Translations under genes and position numbers: made by a program
Shown: positions 11,199-22,583 of the stretch, piece by piece
How positions within the stretch are numbered: position 1 is the first letter of the stretch
How the letters are laid out: each line of letters starts with the position of its first letter
DNA from: Aplectana chamaeleonis
Taxonomy: Eukaryota > Nematoda > Chromadorea > Rhabditida > Cosmocercidae
Length of the DNA: 64,000 bases
Assembly: GCA_029168955.1 (NCBI GenBank)
Contig: JAPDOI010001702.1
Coordinates: forward strand, 87,231 to 151,230
Direction of reading: 5' to 3'
Notes under the pieces: model-generated
The model's input: only the letters and a program-made list of their open reading frames with translations
What the model was told of the DNA's origin: nothing
The model's database searches: none

Positions 11199-12261
11199 AT
11201 GGCTAGACCCCAGGGCTCTAAGAATCTCTCACAAGCAGAACGCGAGGCCATCTGCCGAGGCCGATCCATCGGCTTGTCGACATCGTTTCTAGCGCAACAG
11301 TTCAATGTGACTATTCGTGCAATTCAAGCCCTCTGAAACAACCAGTTCGGAAGAAATCGATGGGACGGCCTCGTCTTACATCTTCTTCAACAGATCGACT
11401 CATCAGAAAAATGAGCAAGGCGAATCCGAGGATGGCAGCCCGCGATATCCGCAAGGAGCTCGTGGAGCACCATCATGTTAAGGTTTGTTTTCGTAGTGTA
11501 TGACCTAAATTTTTTTATGTATTCTGTTTTAGATCTCAGTGGATGTTGTGAAAAGACGTCTACGCGATTCAGGCCTATTTGGACGACGTCCTATCAAGAA
11601 GCCGATGATCTCTGAGAAGAACCGTAAAGCATGTCTGCAGTGGGCCAAAGACCACCTTCACTGGACTCCGCAACAGTGGTCTGAAGTGATCTGGTCAGAT
11701 GAATCCAAGTACACTCTTATTGGGACAGACGGAATAAGCCACGTTAGACGCCCAGTAGGTTCCAGACTGCATCCGCGCTATCAGGTCAGCACCGTTAAAC
11801 ATGGTGGAGGCGCTGTCATGGTGTGGGACTGCTTTCACGCGAATGGTGTCGGTCCCCTGTACCGCATAGAAGGTACTATGGATAAGGGGATGTACAAGAG
11901 CATATTGGAGAACCATATGCTTCCATTTAGGCGAGTTGCTATGCGTAGGGACTTTGTCTTCCAGCAAGACAATGATCCGAAACATGCTTCTCGTCTGGTC
12001 AAGGATTGGTTCGACCAGCGCCGCATCCGCGTAATGGATTGGCCGAGTCAATCTCCGGACCTAAATCCAATCGAACATCTCTGGGCAGAATTGGGACGGC
12101 CACTTCAGGGCAAAACTGCTCGAAATTCGACTGAAATGTTTGCACAACTCGAGCAAGCCTGGAAGTCTCTTCCTGTCCCGAGTCTCACCAAACTTGCGGC
12201 CTCTATGCCTAGACGGTGTCAGGCGGTGATCGATGCCAACGGTATGGCTACCAAGTACTAG
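11199..12261 (+). pseudogene. Tc1-type transposase, DD34E, two exons, one 2-base frameshift
   Basis: Tc1 transposase binds the terminal repeats and cuts and pastes the element into TA sites. Start ATG at 11199; exon 1 runs to 11482, exon 2 from 11533 to a TAG at 12259-12261, about 336 residues, close to the usual 340. The N-terminal helix-turn-helix region (MARPQGSKNLSQAEREAIC) is followed by the GRPR-type motif (MGRPRL near 11360). Exon 2 holds the catalytic residues: Asp in WSDES (11698-11700), Asp in QQDN (11968-11970) and Glu in NPIEH (12073-12075), with 34 residues between the last two. The single visible defect is an extra CT at about 11331-11334 that moves the frame and gives a TGA. 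Otherwise the gene looks young. Confidence 0.9.
11483..11532 (+). other. Short intron in Tc1-type transposase gene
   Basis: GT at 11483 and AG at 11531-11532 bound a 50-bp AT-rich intron ending CTGTTTTAG, a good nematode 3' splice site. Splicing joins complete codons (phase 0) and restores a continuous transposase. Small introns of this kind are typical of nematode Tc1 elements. Confidence 0.8.
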
Positions 12262-14519
12262 ATGTATACTATTCAGAAACATAGTACCCTTTCGTTCTTT
12301 AGCCTTTTTTTAGTATTTATATTTTTTCAAAATAATATCTTTTATTAGTCTCTTTTGTCATAATTTGATTTTTTGTTTATAACTTTGGTTGTAAGTGTTG
12401 TTTAGAGTTGATTTTGTAGTATGTTTGTTTTAGCATTGCGTTGCGGTTGCGAATAAAAAATGAAGTCGATTGCTCTGCTAACAAATGAGTTACGTTCGAA
12501 AAACAGAAACGAATAGACCTTTGCACGGTTGGATAAAGAGAAAAATATAAAGTTGAGTCAAGCTTATGAAGAAAATATCTGGATGTTATGTATAAACACT
12601 ATTATTTTTAGAAAAATATTTTTCTCCGCTTGAGGGCATGAAAACCATGTAAACCGAAAATATTACAAATTAATATTTTGTTTCGAGGAAGACTCGAATG
12701 TGTAGAAAATCTAGGTAATCAATAGGGAAGGTTTCCGTATTTCTTAGAAGTTATTTTTGAGCTCTTCGTAAATTTTTAAATTAAAATTATAATATTGGTA
12801 ATCGACTTTTGAGATTTATGAACAATTGTTAGGCCGCGCAACGGAAAATGAAAAGGTTCAGAGTGTTAAACAACATTAAAAGATTTAACATTGCGCAAAT
12901 AGAATTATACACGAATTATAAATCACTGGTATGTCTCAAAGGAATCAAGAGATAAAGAAATTATAGAAAGAGACTCACCTTTTCATCGAATCACTCGTGC
13001 GGAAAGATGGGTAATGTATAGCATTAAATTGCGAGTCAAGAAAAGTTTCATGTTAGCGTGTAAACATGCAAACTTTCATGAGTTAGCGAATTAATGCATT
13101 TAGGATAAGCGTTTCTTCTACAGGACAGTCATGGGAAGGAAACAGACCTGTTGAGCAGCGGCTAGAACTTTGGAGTTTAGTGGAATACTGCTGAATAACG
13201 TGGAAAATACAAAGGAGAAGGAGCCAGTCTAGAGACAATCTCGTCCGCGACGAGGGGTGGGACCAGGCCCGCCCCACTTGCCCGGCCCACGCCAGAGTGC
13301 CTCATCGGGCGCTCTCAATTTCTCTTGAGCCCAAAAGTGCTCTAATTTATAACTCAGCGTATTTAATCCCTTTCCCGTTTAAAGTGTCGATGTATGGGTG
13401 TACACCGAATTGACGACTACTTCTCGACTCTATATCCCATATGAGCTCGACTGGAGATAGGAGAAGTAACAAGAATGTTGTTTTTGGCCGAAGGGTCATG
13501 TTTTGACTAACATAAAACAAATGAAAAATGTTTCAGCTCTTCCAAAAATTGGATTATCTGTCTACGAAACGTACTCTGCACAGTCATTGTTAGCTGGTTT
13601 TCACAGCGTTCCTAGAAACAGAATAAAAAGGACGCGAATTCGAGGAAATCTGCTGAAAAAACTCTAAATTTTTGAATTCTTTCAATTTCTTCATCTTTCA
13701 ATTTTTGGAAACCCGATGCTGCCTACCACTTTAAATTGATGCTAGGAGGAGAAATCATATTAGCTGGATACATAAAAGCTCTAGTAATTGTGTAAATCGT
13801 CTCAACATCGGGGCGCAAAAGTGTCTGCGGCCAGTGTTTCCTTTGGTGACAAACAGTGCCAGCGACTTGGGCGAAATTATGCTCTCGGTTAAAGACTCGA
13901 ACATGAGCAAATATCCAACTGCACTCTATTTATGTAAAGTTTGCTTACGTTGAAAATCGATTTCTTACTTTCTAGGAGGCTGAAAATGGCACATAACCAG
14001 GTCACGCAACTTCTCGTAATCGTTTTTTTTCAAGACTCGATAGAAATTCCCACTCTGAAAAATTGTTGGGAAAACCTGAAACTGATATTAGCACAAATAA
14101 CACTCGAATGTTGTTTCTTTCTTGGAATATGATAGCATAAGCCTTTGCTGGAAAGTCAAATCCCGTAGGAATCGCTATTCGATGTATAATATCTCACTGA
14201 CTTCTTCGTCAAGTGTTCTCTAATGAAGGCACGTAGCAGTACCTTGAATCTACATTCATATAGTGATGAAAAATCAAAAACCGTTACATAAGAAACAATT
14301 TTTTTGCTGGCCAAAGTATGATGAAAATGAAGAATCTGAAAAAAAGACACTTGAGGTTTTGTTTTTGAAACTTATCTTCTCCTATCAATTAGTGTTAATG
14401 ATCATCAGAATAAAAAGTGCATTCCAATTTTGGTAAGAGTATAAATTTTTTGCCGGAAACGGTATTTGCAAAAAAGACGCTCCAAACCGCCGGCGGCAAT
14501 GTGAACCGACCGAACTGTA

Positions 14520-14709
14520 ACTACTTCAAGAAATAACCTTTCTTAAGCTTGAAAAGATTTTTGACATTAGGACGATGGATGTTATTTACAATATTGATAC
14601 TAGTGATTAAAACTCAAACTACCTCCTCCATTGTGGAGGCTCGAGGTTTTCACCGTATGAATTGTTTGTCTGATGATAGAGCTAAAACGATTGATATCTA
14701 AATGATTAT
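14520..14709. other. No gene recognised
   Basis: Short AT-rich spacer between foldback element G and the second family K copy. Nothing identifiable. Confidence 0.4.
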
Positions 14710-15037
14710 TTAACACTTAGGAGACCGCGCGTTCTACGGCTAGCCCCCGTAGCGGACCGGCGCGCTCCACGGCCAATCACTTCAGGGAGTTTTTAAACTG
14801 ATTTTTTGTTGTAATGGCCTATGCCAAAAGGGGATATATGGCGCTTAATATCTGCATACCATTCATGGAAGTTGTATGAAGCATAGATATAAAAGCAATA
14901 ATTGGAAGGAGTCCGTTTTTCTTGAAGTAAAACGGAAAAATCGAGTTTTTGGCGTGGGTGCGCAGTGGGGACACGAGGTCCCAGGGGCAAAACAGCCGTG
15001 GGTGCACAGTGTGGACACGCGGTCCATTAAGTGTTAA
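14710..15037. mobile_element. Family K copy 2 (320 bp)
   Basis: The element at 14714-15033 begins CACTTAGGAGACCGCG and ends with the complement of CACTTAATGGACCGCG; TTAA lies on both sides (14710-14713 and 15034-15037). It shares both subterminal regions with copy 1 (6468-7715) but lacks most of its interior, so it is a short internally deleted relative. The right half is also homologous, in inverted orientation, to 47090-47230 and 47480-47615. Confidence 0.85.
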
Positions 15038-17116
15038 CGTTGTCAGCGAAACCATTTTTCAAATAATGCAATAATTATATGAATGACATTGCAATGTATA
15101 AGTATTCGAATTATAGTGAGAATTCATATAAAAATAGAGTAGTATAAAAAGAATGTTACAGACAACGCCAAGAATAAATAATAAACAAATAACTAAATGA
15201 GTAGCTAATAAATAATACCCAGAGTTAAATTGGAATCAAATTTAAAAAAAAATGAAAAAGAAATAAAATTTGTAAAATAAAAAAAACCCAAATCAAAAAC
15301 AAGTTGAATAGACCAGAGTAGACGCAGTTAAACATTTAAGCATTTAATACAGTCCCACTTCTCGCTCGATTGATTGTGTCAAACCTGTATGCTTTGTTTG
15401 GGAGTAAGCCATATATCGATCAAAAAGAAAGAATGAACAATGCTGATTCCAATAATGTCTTCAAGTTTGAAAAACATTCATTGTGAAGTGAGTTATGATC
15501 AAAATACGAAAAAAGCGATTTCCCGCGTTATTTCCGCCTCTTTACCAAAACTTAGGGTGGGTATTGTAGCATTTTTTTTAAATTGGTTTTTGTGAAAGTT
15601 TTGCGCAAAATACTCTCAGAAAACGCAGAAACTTGAGGACTACCAATTTGCATACGATTTTCAATAGGTTTCGAATCGGGAACCTGTGTTTATTTGGTTC
15701 AATCGCATGTTCATATCAAAAGGAAAACGTGTATTTTCTTCTGGTGTATTTCGACCTATCTCGTATGGTAGGCAAACGGTCTTCATTTATTGTAAGATGT
15801 TTAATATACTGTGTCGTAACACTCTATGGCAACTAATATTAAATTACCTCTGTGGACTGTCTGAGGCTCGCAGATTCCGTTGACGATGACCGGCGGTTAC
15901 GACTGCGACGAACTGATGCAAAGCTGAATAAGTTTCGAATAATATGCAAATCCATCTAACTCGATGTTGAGATCAGTTTTGGTATCTTTCTCCTCTCTTT
16001 AACTTCCACCTCACGTCCAGAACTAGGTGGACGTATTCAATGAAACGCATTGTGCAGAAGTCTTACTCAAAAGGAGAATGACTCGACGGCCTTTGTTCTC
16101 AGCCAACGTCGGCAAGCGACCCTTCACCCAGCGTTCAATGTCTACGTATCGGTCACCCAACAAACATGAACGTAGAATTCGTATAAAACTAGTGCAGGAA
16201 GGACCAAGCGACAAGGAACGATTGCAGAGTACGACCCCACCATACATATTTCTTCTGCGCAAAATGGCATCATGCGAAACTTTGTGCAGTCTGAAGGAAG
16301 GACAATTGCTGTGTTACCCAATACGAGCAACAAGTTGCACCTAACTTCATTGAATGTAACTAGGTAGGGACTGTTTTATTCGACCCTCGATGATTGAGCA
16401 AACCATGTCTTCGTTGTTAAAGGGTTTGAGAGTACAGTGAATAATCATCCGTGCTCTGAAATTTTCCAATGCCCGGGGAGGGGATTTCGAAAAATTGCGT
16501 TTGTTTTTGGTTTTATCGGTGGATTAGATCACGAAAAGGCTTTTCTTGACGGTGTACACGAAGCTGCCTGCGTACGTGAATAACTTCGCTTTACTAAATG
16601 TTCTAATTATAGTGAAGGTTCTCCTAATCCTTCCATATAATAAAAGAATCGGAGCACAAAGTACGACCACCTGGGCCTCCATCACTATAGCACTATTTCG
16701 TCACATCTCTAACCACTCCGAAACAGTATTGAGCTGTATGTGCATTTCAGTCCACCAAAACCTTCAAAGTAGAGTTAGGCCCATTCGATTGTGCACTCAT
16801 TTGGGGGAAGGTTGGGGGATTACGTTTCTCGGTTCTCAACATTCTGCCATCGAAATAGCCAAAAAATCAGCGAGCAGTCTGAGCTCTTTTCCTTTCCTCA
16901 GCCAAACGACTTCACCCTCATTACGTGGAGGAGATTCAACTCTCGTCATCACCTGGGGTCACAACCTTCGTGCGTTGGTGACAAGACAACATCATTGACG
17001 CGACTTAGAACCACCTCCCGGACTTACTCCCCGCCCCAAACCCGGTATGGGTTTGCAATTCACTTATCATTGATGGCTGAAACACAAAATTTCAAGAGAA
17101 TTCAATGCATTTGTAT
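15038..17116. other. No gene recognised
   Basis: AT-rich at 15060-15330, then mixed. Open frames at 16027-16344 and 16546-16998 lack recognisable domains, splice context or a convincing codon pattern. I leave them uncalled, though a small lineage-specific exon cannot be excluded. Confidence 0.4.
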
Positions 17117-17397
17117 CGGGGGTGTGCGAAAAATTTCCGATACCGGAAAAAAAAACCGAAAAACGAAAATTTTTGCGGTCAACAATTTGTAGAATGCTTT
17201 CTCACGCCATGCTACGTTGAAAAAATACTTTTTTTCAATTTTTCGTTTTTTTCGAGAAATTAATACAGAAAAAAAACGAAAAATTTCGGAAAAATGGTTG
17301 CACTCCAAACTACCCATCTGCACCAGAAAATTTGGTCTCGAAGCGAGAATCGTCATTTTTCAATCTCGAGTTCTCGAAAATTTTTCGCACATCCCTG
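17117..17397. mobile_element. hAT-like MITE, CAGGGATGTGCG ends
   Basis: The left end reads CGGGGGTGTGCGAAAAATTT and the right end complements CAGGGATGTGCGAAAAATTT. The inside is rich in runs of A and T with CGAAAAATTTTTCG-like motifs. The terminal CAGGG-GTGCG resembles that of the hAT-type element at 47910-49694. I see no convincing 8-bp target duplication (flanks agree at only about half the positions), so class assignment rests on the ends alone. Confidence 0.6.
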
Positions 17398-18995
17398 ATG
17401 TGCGAAAAAGAAAATGGTTTTTATAGGCGATTTAGGTAAGTTGAAAGATGTGGCAGTTAGGCTAAGTCCCTGTTAAAGCGGTTTTTGATTTTTTTTTTCA
17501 ATCTGGGGCTCTGAAAGTTAAGGAGCGGATGCGGACCGACGACAAAACGACATTGAACAATAGTCTTTGTTCAGTTACTGTACCACTCGAAATACGCGGT
17601 AATGCCTAAAAGCCTAGAGAGGCTACTGATCTATCGCGACAAAGCACATAACGCCCTATTCGATTAGTGAGCTCACACCGATGTTTAAGGCAGTCGCTGA
17701 AGACTGGATTTTGATAAACGTCGTTTTTTCGTTGGCCAGTCCCCTCCTCACTGTTTTCCGAATCGCAATTCCAGAAAAAAAGCAAGAATCATGGCGAGTC
17801 ACCGCTCTCAGCTGCTCTGAACCCTGCCATACATACCAGCGCGCTACTGCAGCAATCTGCAGGTACGCAATCACGTTACTTACGCAGTATCCATTCTACG
17901 GTAATCATGAAAACTGGAGAAATATACAAAAAATTAAGAGTTCGCGGAAACAGCTATGAATTTGGTGTTCTGAATTACGGTGTGGCAGAAACTGTGTAAG
18001 AGGCGTGACTCGGTAACCGCGAGGGGCGGTCATTTGGCACCCGCAAGATGCATTTAGAAGAATCTCACACCCAGGTAGGACGGCCCCTACCCCGGAGTTT
18101 TCCTCCCTATGAGAACTACAATGTTGTAGTTTCACTGATAAGCACTGGAATCAGGAATCAGCGATGAGTCTTCGGGTGCCAAATGGTACGAACCCGGTAA
18201 CCGCAGGGGGGATAACAATGCTTCTTGGCAAACTCAATTGGCTGACTCGATCGGGACAGATTATAGGGAGCAGAAGCAACAAAACCAAGCGTTCAGTAAG
18301 TGCCGTGTGACGCGGCACTGGAAGTTCACTCAGGACCAAACTGCTCCTATAATCGCTACACAGGAACATTTAGATGCAATTTCTCCTGCAGTGTGTTCCC
18401 TTTTTTCTCGGTTGTTTTTTTTTTAGATTTTTGTAATGGGGAGAATACAGTTCTGTTAGCCTAAAATTTGAAAACCTTACTAGACGACTAGCGGTTTCTA
18501 TAGAGCTAGGAACCCTAGCTATGGTGTCACATTTTCAGCTTCACCTACAACGGCCTTTTTCGGACTTGACCTGTAATTCACACGTCAAAGGGGATCTTAA
18601 ATTTTTGTTATGAAGAATTTTGAAAGAATCGTTTATAAATCACGAAGATGAGGGGAAAACTGTGGAGAGTTCCGAAAATTCGATGTATCAGACTGTAAGC
18701 AGTGTCTGAGTGAAATTCTGAGTGAAATTACGGTCTGGAGCTGCGCACTGCCGCGTTTGAGACAGGCCCGCCACACAAAATCGTGCAAGGATCACAGCCA
18801 AATTTTTAAATCTTCTGTGAAAGCACTCCTGAGAGAAATGCGGTTTCAAAAAGTCATTAAGTGGAATAGAAATCATTAATGGAAATCTCAGGACAGGAAA
18901 GTGTAGTGTTTTCACACACTACTGGACCTCTTTGTAAGTGACAGAGTTGTGGCGAACCATTGACATCATTCGTGTAGAGATAGTGCACGCTTCAA
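17398..18995. other. No gene recognised; short inverted repeats
   Basis: No supportable gene. Two short inverted pairs occur: ATTTGGCACCCG near 18030-18045 with CGGGTGCCAAAT near 18172-18187, and ATTATAGGGAGCAG near 18259 with CTGCTCCTATAAT near 18342. They may mark a decayed foldback element. Confidence 0.4.
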
Positions 18996-19488
18996 TTAAA
19001 GGCAGTGTTCACGATGAAAATTGTTTTTCTGTTTTCCCGCCTATCTTGAAAACGGCCCCACGCTGATTCCAATGATGTCTCTGAAATCGTACAAGACCTT
19101 CTGGGAATGGAGTTATGGCCCCTCGAAAATTGAGCTAGGGAAAATGGTGGACGAGTTGTCCGAGGCTTGTAACTTGCGTCTTTTGCAGCCGATCTATGCG
19201 AGCTGACCTGAGTAAAGAGAGAAGTTGAGAATGAAGGGAAGAACGGGGCTAATGATTGGAAATCATCGCTCATCTCACGATCTTGAGCATTCATTTGTTT
19301 ACGTCGGTGGGCGTGTGATGCGCTTTTGAGGTTTGCCTTGCGCTCGAAATGGCAACTTCAGGCTCTTTTGGAGCTTTTCCTGGCTCGTTTTCATGCGTTC
19401 TTTCGACGTCAACGTTACATTGTGCCCCTCCACTACCCATTCCTAGTGGAAACTGAACCACATTTTTTATCGTGAACACTGCCTTTAA
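18996..19488. mobile_element. Family T MITE, copy T1 (485 bp)
   Basis: The element at 19000-19484 has ends AGGCAGTGTTCACGATGAAAA and its near-complement, with TTAA on both sides (18996-18999, 19485-19488). It has no transposase. A second copy of equal length lies at 46075-46559, by eye well over 90% identical, and a shorter diverged one at 22785-23230. Part of its right half reappears inverted at 63135-63270. TTAA flanks suggest piggyBac-type mobilisation. Confidence 0.88.
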
Positions 19489-19653
19489 TGGGGATTCTCC
19501 ATGGAAAATAGAAACGGTAACTGCCTTTCTACAAATCGTGAGAAGCAGTGCATCGTAATTATAGGGCTCCCGGGACTTTAATACACACCACCGTCCCCCG
19601 TTTCAGGTGTTTTAAAGTTACTTTGAAACAGAATTTTTTTTTGCTCTACTAAC
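19489..19653. other. No gene recognised
   Basis: Short spacer between T1 and the 133-bp tandem repeat; nothing identifiable. Confidence 0.4.
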
Positions 19654-19941
19654 GCGAAGCGGCGCTTTGGCCGGGGTTTTCCTGATCACGAGAGATTTAA
19701 TTTGTTCAGAAAAGCCACAAAGTTTCCGGACAGAGCGCCGCGAAGCGGCGCGAACCCCCCGGCTTATGGTTCCCGGACAAAGCGCCGCGAAGCGGCGCTT
19801 TGTCCGGGGTTTTCCTGATCGTGAGAGATTTAATTTGTTCAGAAAAGCCACAAAGTTTCCGGACAGAGCGCCGCGAAGCGGCGCGAACCCCCCGGCTTAT
19901 GGTTCCCGGACAAAGCGCCGCGAAGCGGCGCTTTGGCCGGG
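19654..19941. repeat. 133-bp tandem repeat, about 2.2 copies, with internal palindrome
   Basis: Units start at 19654, 19787 and 19920 (spacing exactly 133). The first two copies differ at a few positions only; the third stops after about 22 bases. Each junction has the palindrome GCGCCGCGAAGCGGCGC. The array explains the open frames in this segment, which repeat the same peptide and are not genes. Low divergence between copies suggests a recent duplication. Confidence 0.9.
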
Positions 19942-20649
19942 TATTAATTATAAGTCACATAGGCTCGAGCGTGTATACAGTATGGTTGTGTAATAAAATG
20001 TAAATAATTCACGGTAGAAAGTTGATTATATATTTATTTATTTGCTATTGAAACCTTTTGAAAAAAAAACACAACTGTGTAATGAGGTACGAAGAGCTGG
20101 TATGTGGTGGAAGCGAACAGTGAAGGCGGGGAAGTGTTGTTGGCAAAGGCGGAGACTGCGAGATGTATTGAAAGAATAAATATTTTTGCAAAAAAATATG
20201 AGTTCGTATATTTATTTTCCAAGTCAAGGAAGAACAGGGCACTAATGAATGGAAAAACACACACTTATAAATGGTTAGATACAAAAAGGTGCTTGAATTT
20301 CAGCCACATCAGACATGGCACAAACTATTGCAAGTTGCAAAGAGCGTCATCCATTCTGGTTACGTGCAGCGAGTTTAAAATGCTGCTCCTTGAATCGCCG
20401 CCCGGTGTGTCAAAAGTACTCTATGTAGTGGAACATCTACTTGCTGAATCCCGTGTCCTGCCAGTGAGGGCGTATTGTCAACTTCAAGCGCAGCAGCTGG
20501 TCATAAACATCGTGAAACAGTCTGCTCCACCATCAAGAAGGATAATGATCATAGTGGGAGAGAGATGTATCAGAAAACTTTCCGCGAATGCTCCCGAGAA
20601 AGATAACATACCAAGATGAACTGACTCCCAACTGGATAGTCTGAGTCTT
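19942..20649. other. No gene recognised
   Basis: A 171-codon frame (20104-20619, plus strand) has no recognisable domain, no splice context I trust and a homopolymer-rich start. I do not call it a gene. Nothing else is visible. Confidence 0.4.
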
Positions 20650-21195
20650 TTAAAGGCAGTGGTCGCGCTCAAATATGCTGGTCTTCTTTTCCTCTCTAAA
20701 CCCTTTTTTGGGTATAGAGTAGTAGAACCTATAAGAAAAAACCGCGAAAAAATAGCTGTTCTGGGCCAAATTCGAAGCCTGAACTTTCTTGTCTTCTGAT
20801 GGTGGACGAGTCCACCCCACATCATCGGCATCGATGATCTCTAATATCGAGAACATCAGCTGGCTTGGAATTGAATTTCAATCAATGAACTTTCGGATTT
20901 ATGTACACATCTAGTCAAAAACCTTGACTGAAGTGCCTGCTTTCATTGTTCAACTGTTTTATTAGGTAAATTTCCATTTATTTCATCCTCTGAGTGTCGA
21001 TGATTTTTGAATGTTCGGCATGAGATTGTGATCTTTCTGTGCACGTGTGCACGAACTGGAAATTTAGGGTCTTGATAACTCTAATTCTAGCCCGTTTTTC
21101 ACCGCGCTACCTTCATAGTTTTTGAGCTGTTTTATATCTAAGCTGATTTTTGTAGTTTTTTCGATAACGTTTTTCATCGTGACCACTGCCTTTAA
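20650..21195. mobile_element. Family T MITE, copy T2 (538 bp)
   Basis: The element at 20654-21191 starts AGGCAGTGGTCGCGCTC and ends with the complement of AGGCAGTGGTCACGATGAAAA, flanked by TTAA at 20650-20653 and 21192-21195. Its interior is unlike T1, so the family is united by ends, not by core. The right TTAA touches the next palindromic element. Confidence 0.85.
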
Positions 21196-21482
21196 GGTGC
21201 GTCCGAATGAGAATAGCGGCCCGTGCGGCCGGCGTGCTTGGCAGGCGGCCGTCGCGTTCGCCGCTATCGGACGAGCATGCGAAAGGTCCCTACCGCCATC
21301 GACTACGAACGGGACCGGCACCGGCTGGCGGCAAACACTGTGCCGATCAATCAGCTCTGCAGACGGTGGGAGAGGGGACGGCCGTCGTTGAAATCCAACC
21401 CTCGTCCGAGGGCGGCACATGCGAAGGTCGCCTGCCAAGCACGCCGGCCACGTGGGCCGCTATTCACATTCGGGCACACTTT
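21196..21482. mobile_element. GC-rich palindromic element
   Basis: Inverted arms: GTGCGTCCGAATGAGAATAG at 21197-21216 and its near-complement ending at about 21481, continuing inward through GCGGCC...GGCCGGCGTGCTTGGCAGGCG on the left (to about 21246) and its complement from about 21429. It directly abuts the right TTAA of T2. No gene; overlapping frames on both strands only read the palindrome. Class unknown. Confidence 0.75.
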
Positions 21483-21767
21483 ACGTGCGGAGCACACCAA
21501 ATTCGTCAGGGATTACTTGTGAAAAGTGGCCGTCAACCCCATTTTGGTGGACGGACCGCCTGCAGTCAGGAACACCGAGATGGAACTCGGTAGGCGGGGT
21601 TGAAGAACCCTTGGCTCATTACGCTGCGGACATTCCCTACAGGATTCGGCGTGAGGTGTGGTGTATCACAGAGGGGGGGAGTCGGACCCGTCGACGTCGG
21701 ATGGGGGGGGGGAGTCGAACCTGCGATCAACCAAGAACCAAGATGGCCTTCTATCAGAGGTGGGGGG

Positions 21768-21850
21768 CAGAGGTGTGCGGCAATTGCCGTTTGCCGGCCA
21801 TTTTTGGGGTTTGCCGTTGCCGTTTGCCGAAATTTTCGCTTAAAACTGGC
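21768..21850. repeat. Fragment of hAT-like element with GCCGTTTGCCG motif
   Basis: The segment begins CAGAGGTGTGCGGCAATTGC, close to the CAGGGGTGTGCG ends seen elsewhere, and continues with a GCCGTTTGCC-rich block that is repeated in the same orientation at 26427-26490. That second copy runs into a CCGCACACCCCTG terminus ending at 26513. They are probably left and right pieces of two copies of one hAT-like MITE. Confidence 0.6.
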
Positions 21851-22583
21851 AAAAATGCGTTAAAACAAGAGGACCTGGTGCGCGCCCTCACCTCAGTTTC
21901 TGTATTGGTCAGCGATTCGAAGCTGAAACAAATAATTATTTTTGGCTAGTTCCGGCTAAAGATATTTTGATTCGGTTATCAGAGGGGTGTGCTTGGGTTC
22001 TAAATTTGGAGCTTCCAAATGTCTCTTTTTAATCAGGAAATTTCAACCCCTCAGAAATGCCGAAATCGCAAAAAAAGCTTTTCCAGAAGCATACCGATAC
22101 GTGCAAGTTCCGCATTTGCAAAAACAAATGGTACAAAAGTTTTGGCGTAGAAGCATTTTTTTTTAGACATACGAACCACTTGAGAACTCGTGTAAATTGG
22201 CCCACTTATCGTCGGTTGGTTGGCTGATGGTAGTAATTGGGACAGGAAAATGACCAATTCTGCAAATACTTTGTCCGGCTTTTTGAAAATTGAACAATGT
22301 TCACAGCGCTCATTAAAGGAAGTGTTCAATAATATTTTCGATGTCGAGATCATTAGCTGAAACGAAGTGTTGACGGTGCTATCGCAGCGAGGGGGAGGGG
22401 CACTTGGCCACGCCCATTTTTCTGCTCCGCAACTACTGTACTAATTTTGGAATGGGAGGAAAACCCTGGGTTAGTACTCAAATTACTGGGCGGTATAGTT
22501 GTGCCATTCGAATACCGAATAATCGAATAACTCCCATTTTCTCTTCAATGCCAGCATGTATCCGAACTGTTGTTCTTGGTTCT
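21851..22583. other. No gene recognised
   Basis: No supportable gene. A possible isolated family T left end (TTAAAGGAAGTGTTC) lies at 22314-22328 without a partner. Confidence 0.4.

Larger units (their letters stand above)
10936..12528 (+). mobile_element. Tc1-type DNA transposon, nearly intact, right tip deleted
   Basis: The left end starts at 10938 with CAGTACCGTGCAAAAGTC, preceded by TA at 10936-10937. The complementary right end is recognisable at about 12484-12528, giving terminal inverted repeats of about 50 bp. Comparison with the unoccupied site in the left arm of G (near 9350) shows that the last few bases of the right end and a few flanking bases are missing: host sequence resumes with TTGGAT at 12529. 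The element carries a transposase gene on the plus strand with a short intron. Because it sits in only one arm of G, it inserted after the palindrome formed. Confidence 0.92.
5827..14517. mobile_element. Giant foldback element G (about 5.7 kb core plus two later insertions)
   Basis: The outermost sequence CAGTTCGGTCGGTT starts at 5827 and its complement ends at 14517, each flanked by TA (5825-5826, 14518-14519), which suggests a TA target duplication. Inverted similarity can be followed inward to about 9600 on the left and 10688 on the right, leaving a 1.1-kb AT-rich spacer. Without later insertions the left arm is about 2.5 kb and the right about 2.2 kb, at roughly 90% identity by eye. The left arm contains family K copy 1; the right arm contains a Tc1-type element. 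About 300 bp at 7920-8240 have no counterpart on the right. Neither arm nor spacer has a recognisable transposase of its own. TA flanks and the CAG start fit a Tc1/mariner-mobilised non-autonomous element, unusually large for that class. An inverted duplication that happens to end at TA is the alternative. Confidence 0.85.
10688..14517. repeat. Right arm of foldback element G
   Basis: Inverted partner of 5827-9600, interrupted by the Tc1-type element at 10938-12528. The arm also keeps the empty TTAA site (13889-13892) that is filled by family K in the other arm. The 13083-13277 minus-strand frame is the mirror of the left-arm frame 8650-8844. Confidence 0.85.

Noticed and set aside
19667..20003. 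Two overlapping frames of 67-108 codons
   Set aside because: They are translations of the 133-bp tandem repeat and show the same peptide twice.
20104..20619. 171-codon frame, one of the longest in the window
   Set aside because: No recognised domain, biased low-complexity start and no splice context; length alone is not sufficient in a 64-kb eukaryotic window.
21064..21593. Overlapping frames of 89-128 codons on both strands
   Set aside because: They lie in a GC-rich palindrome where stop codons are rare; no domain and no consistent strand.
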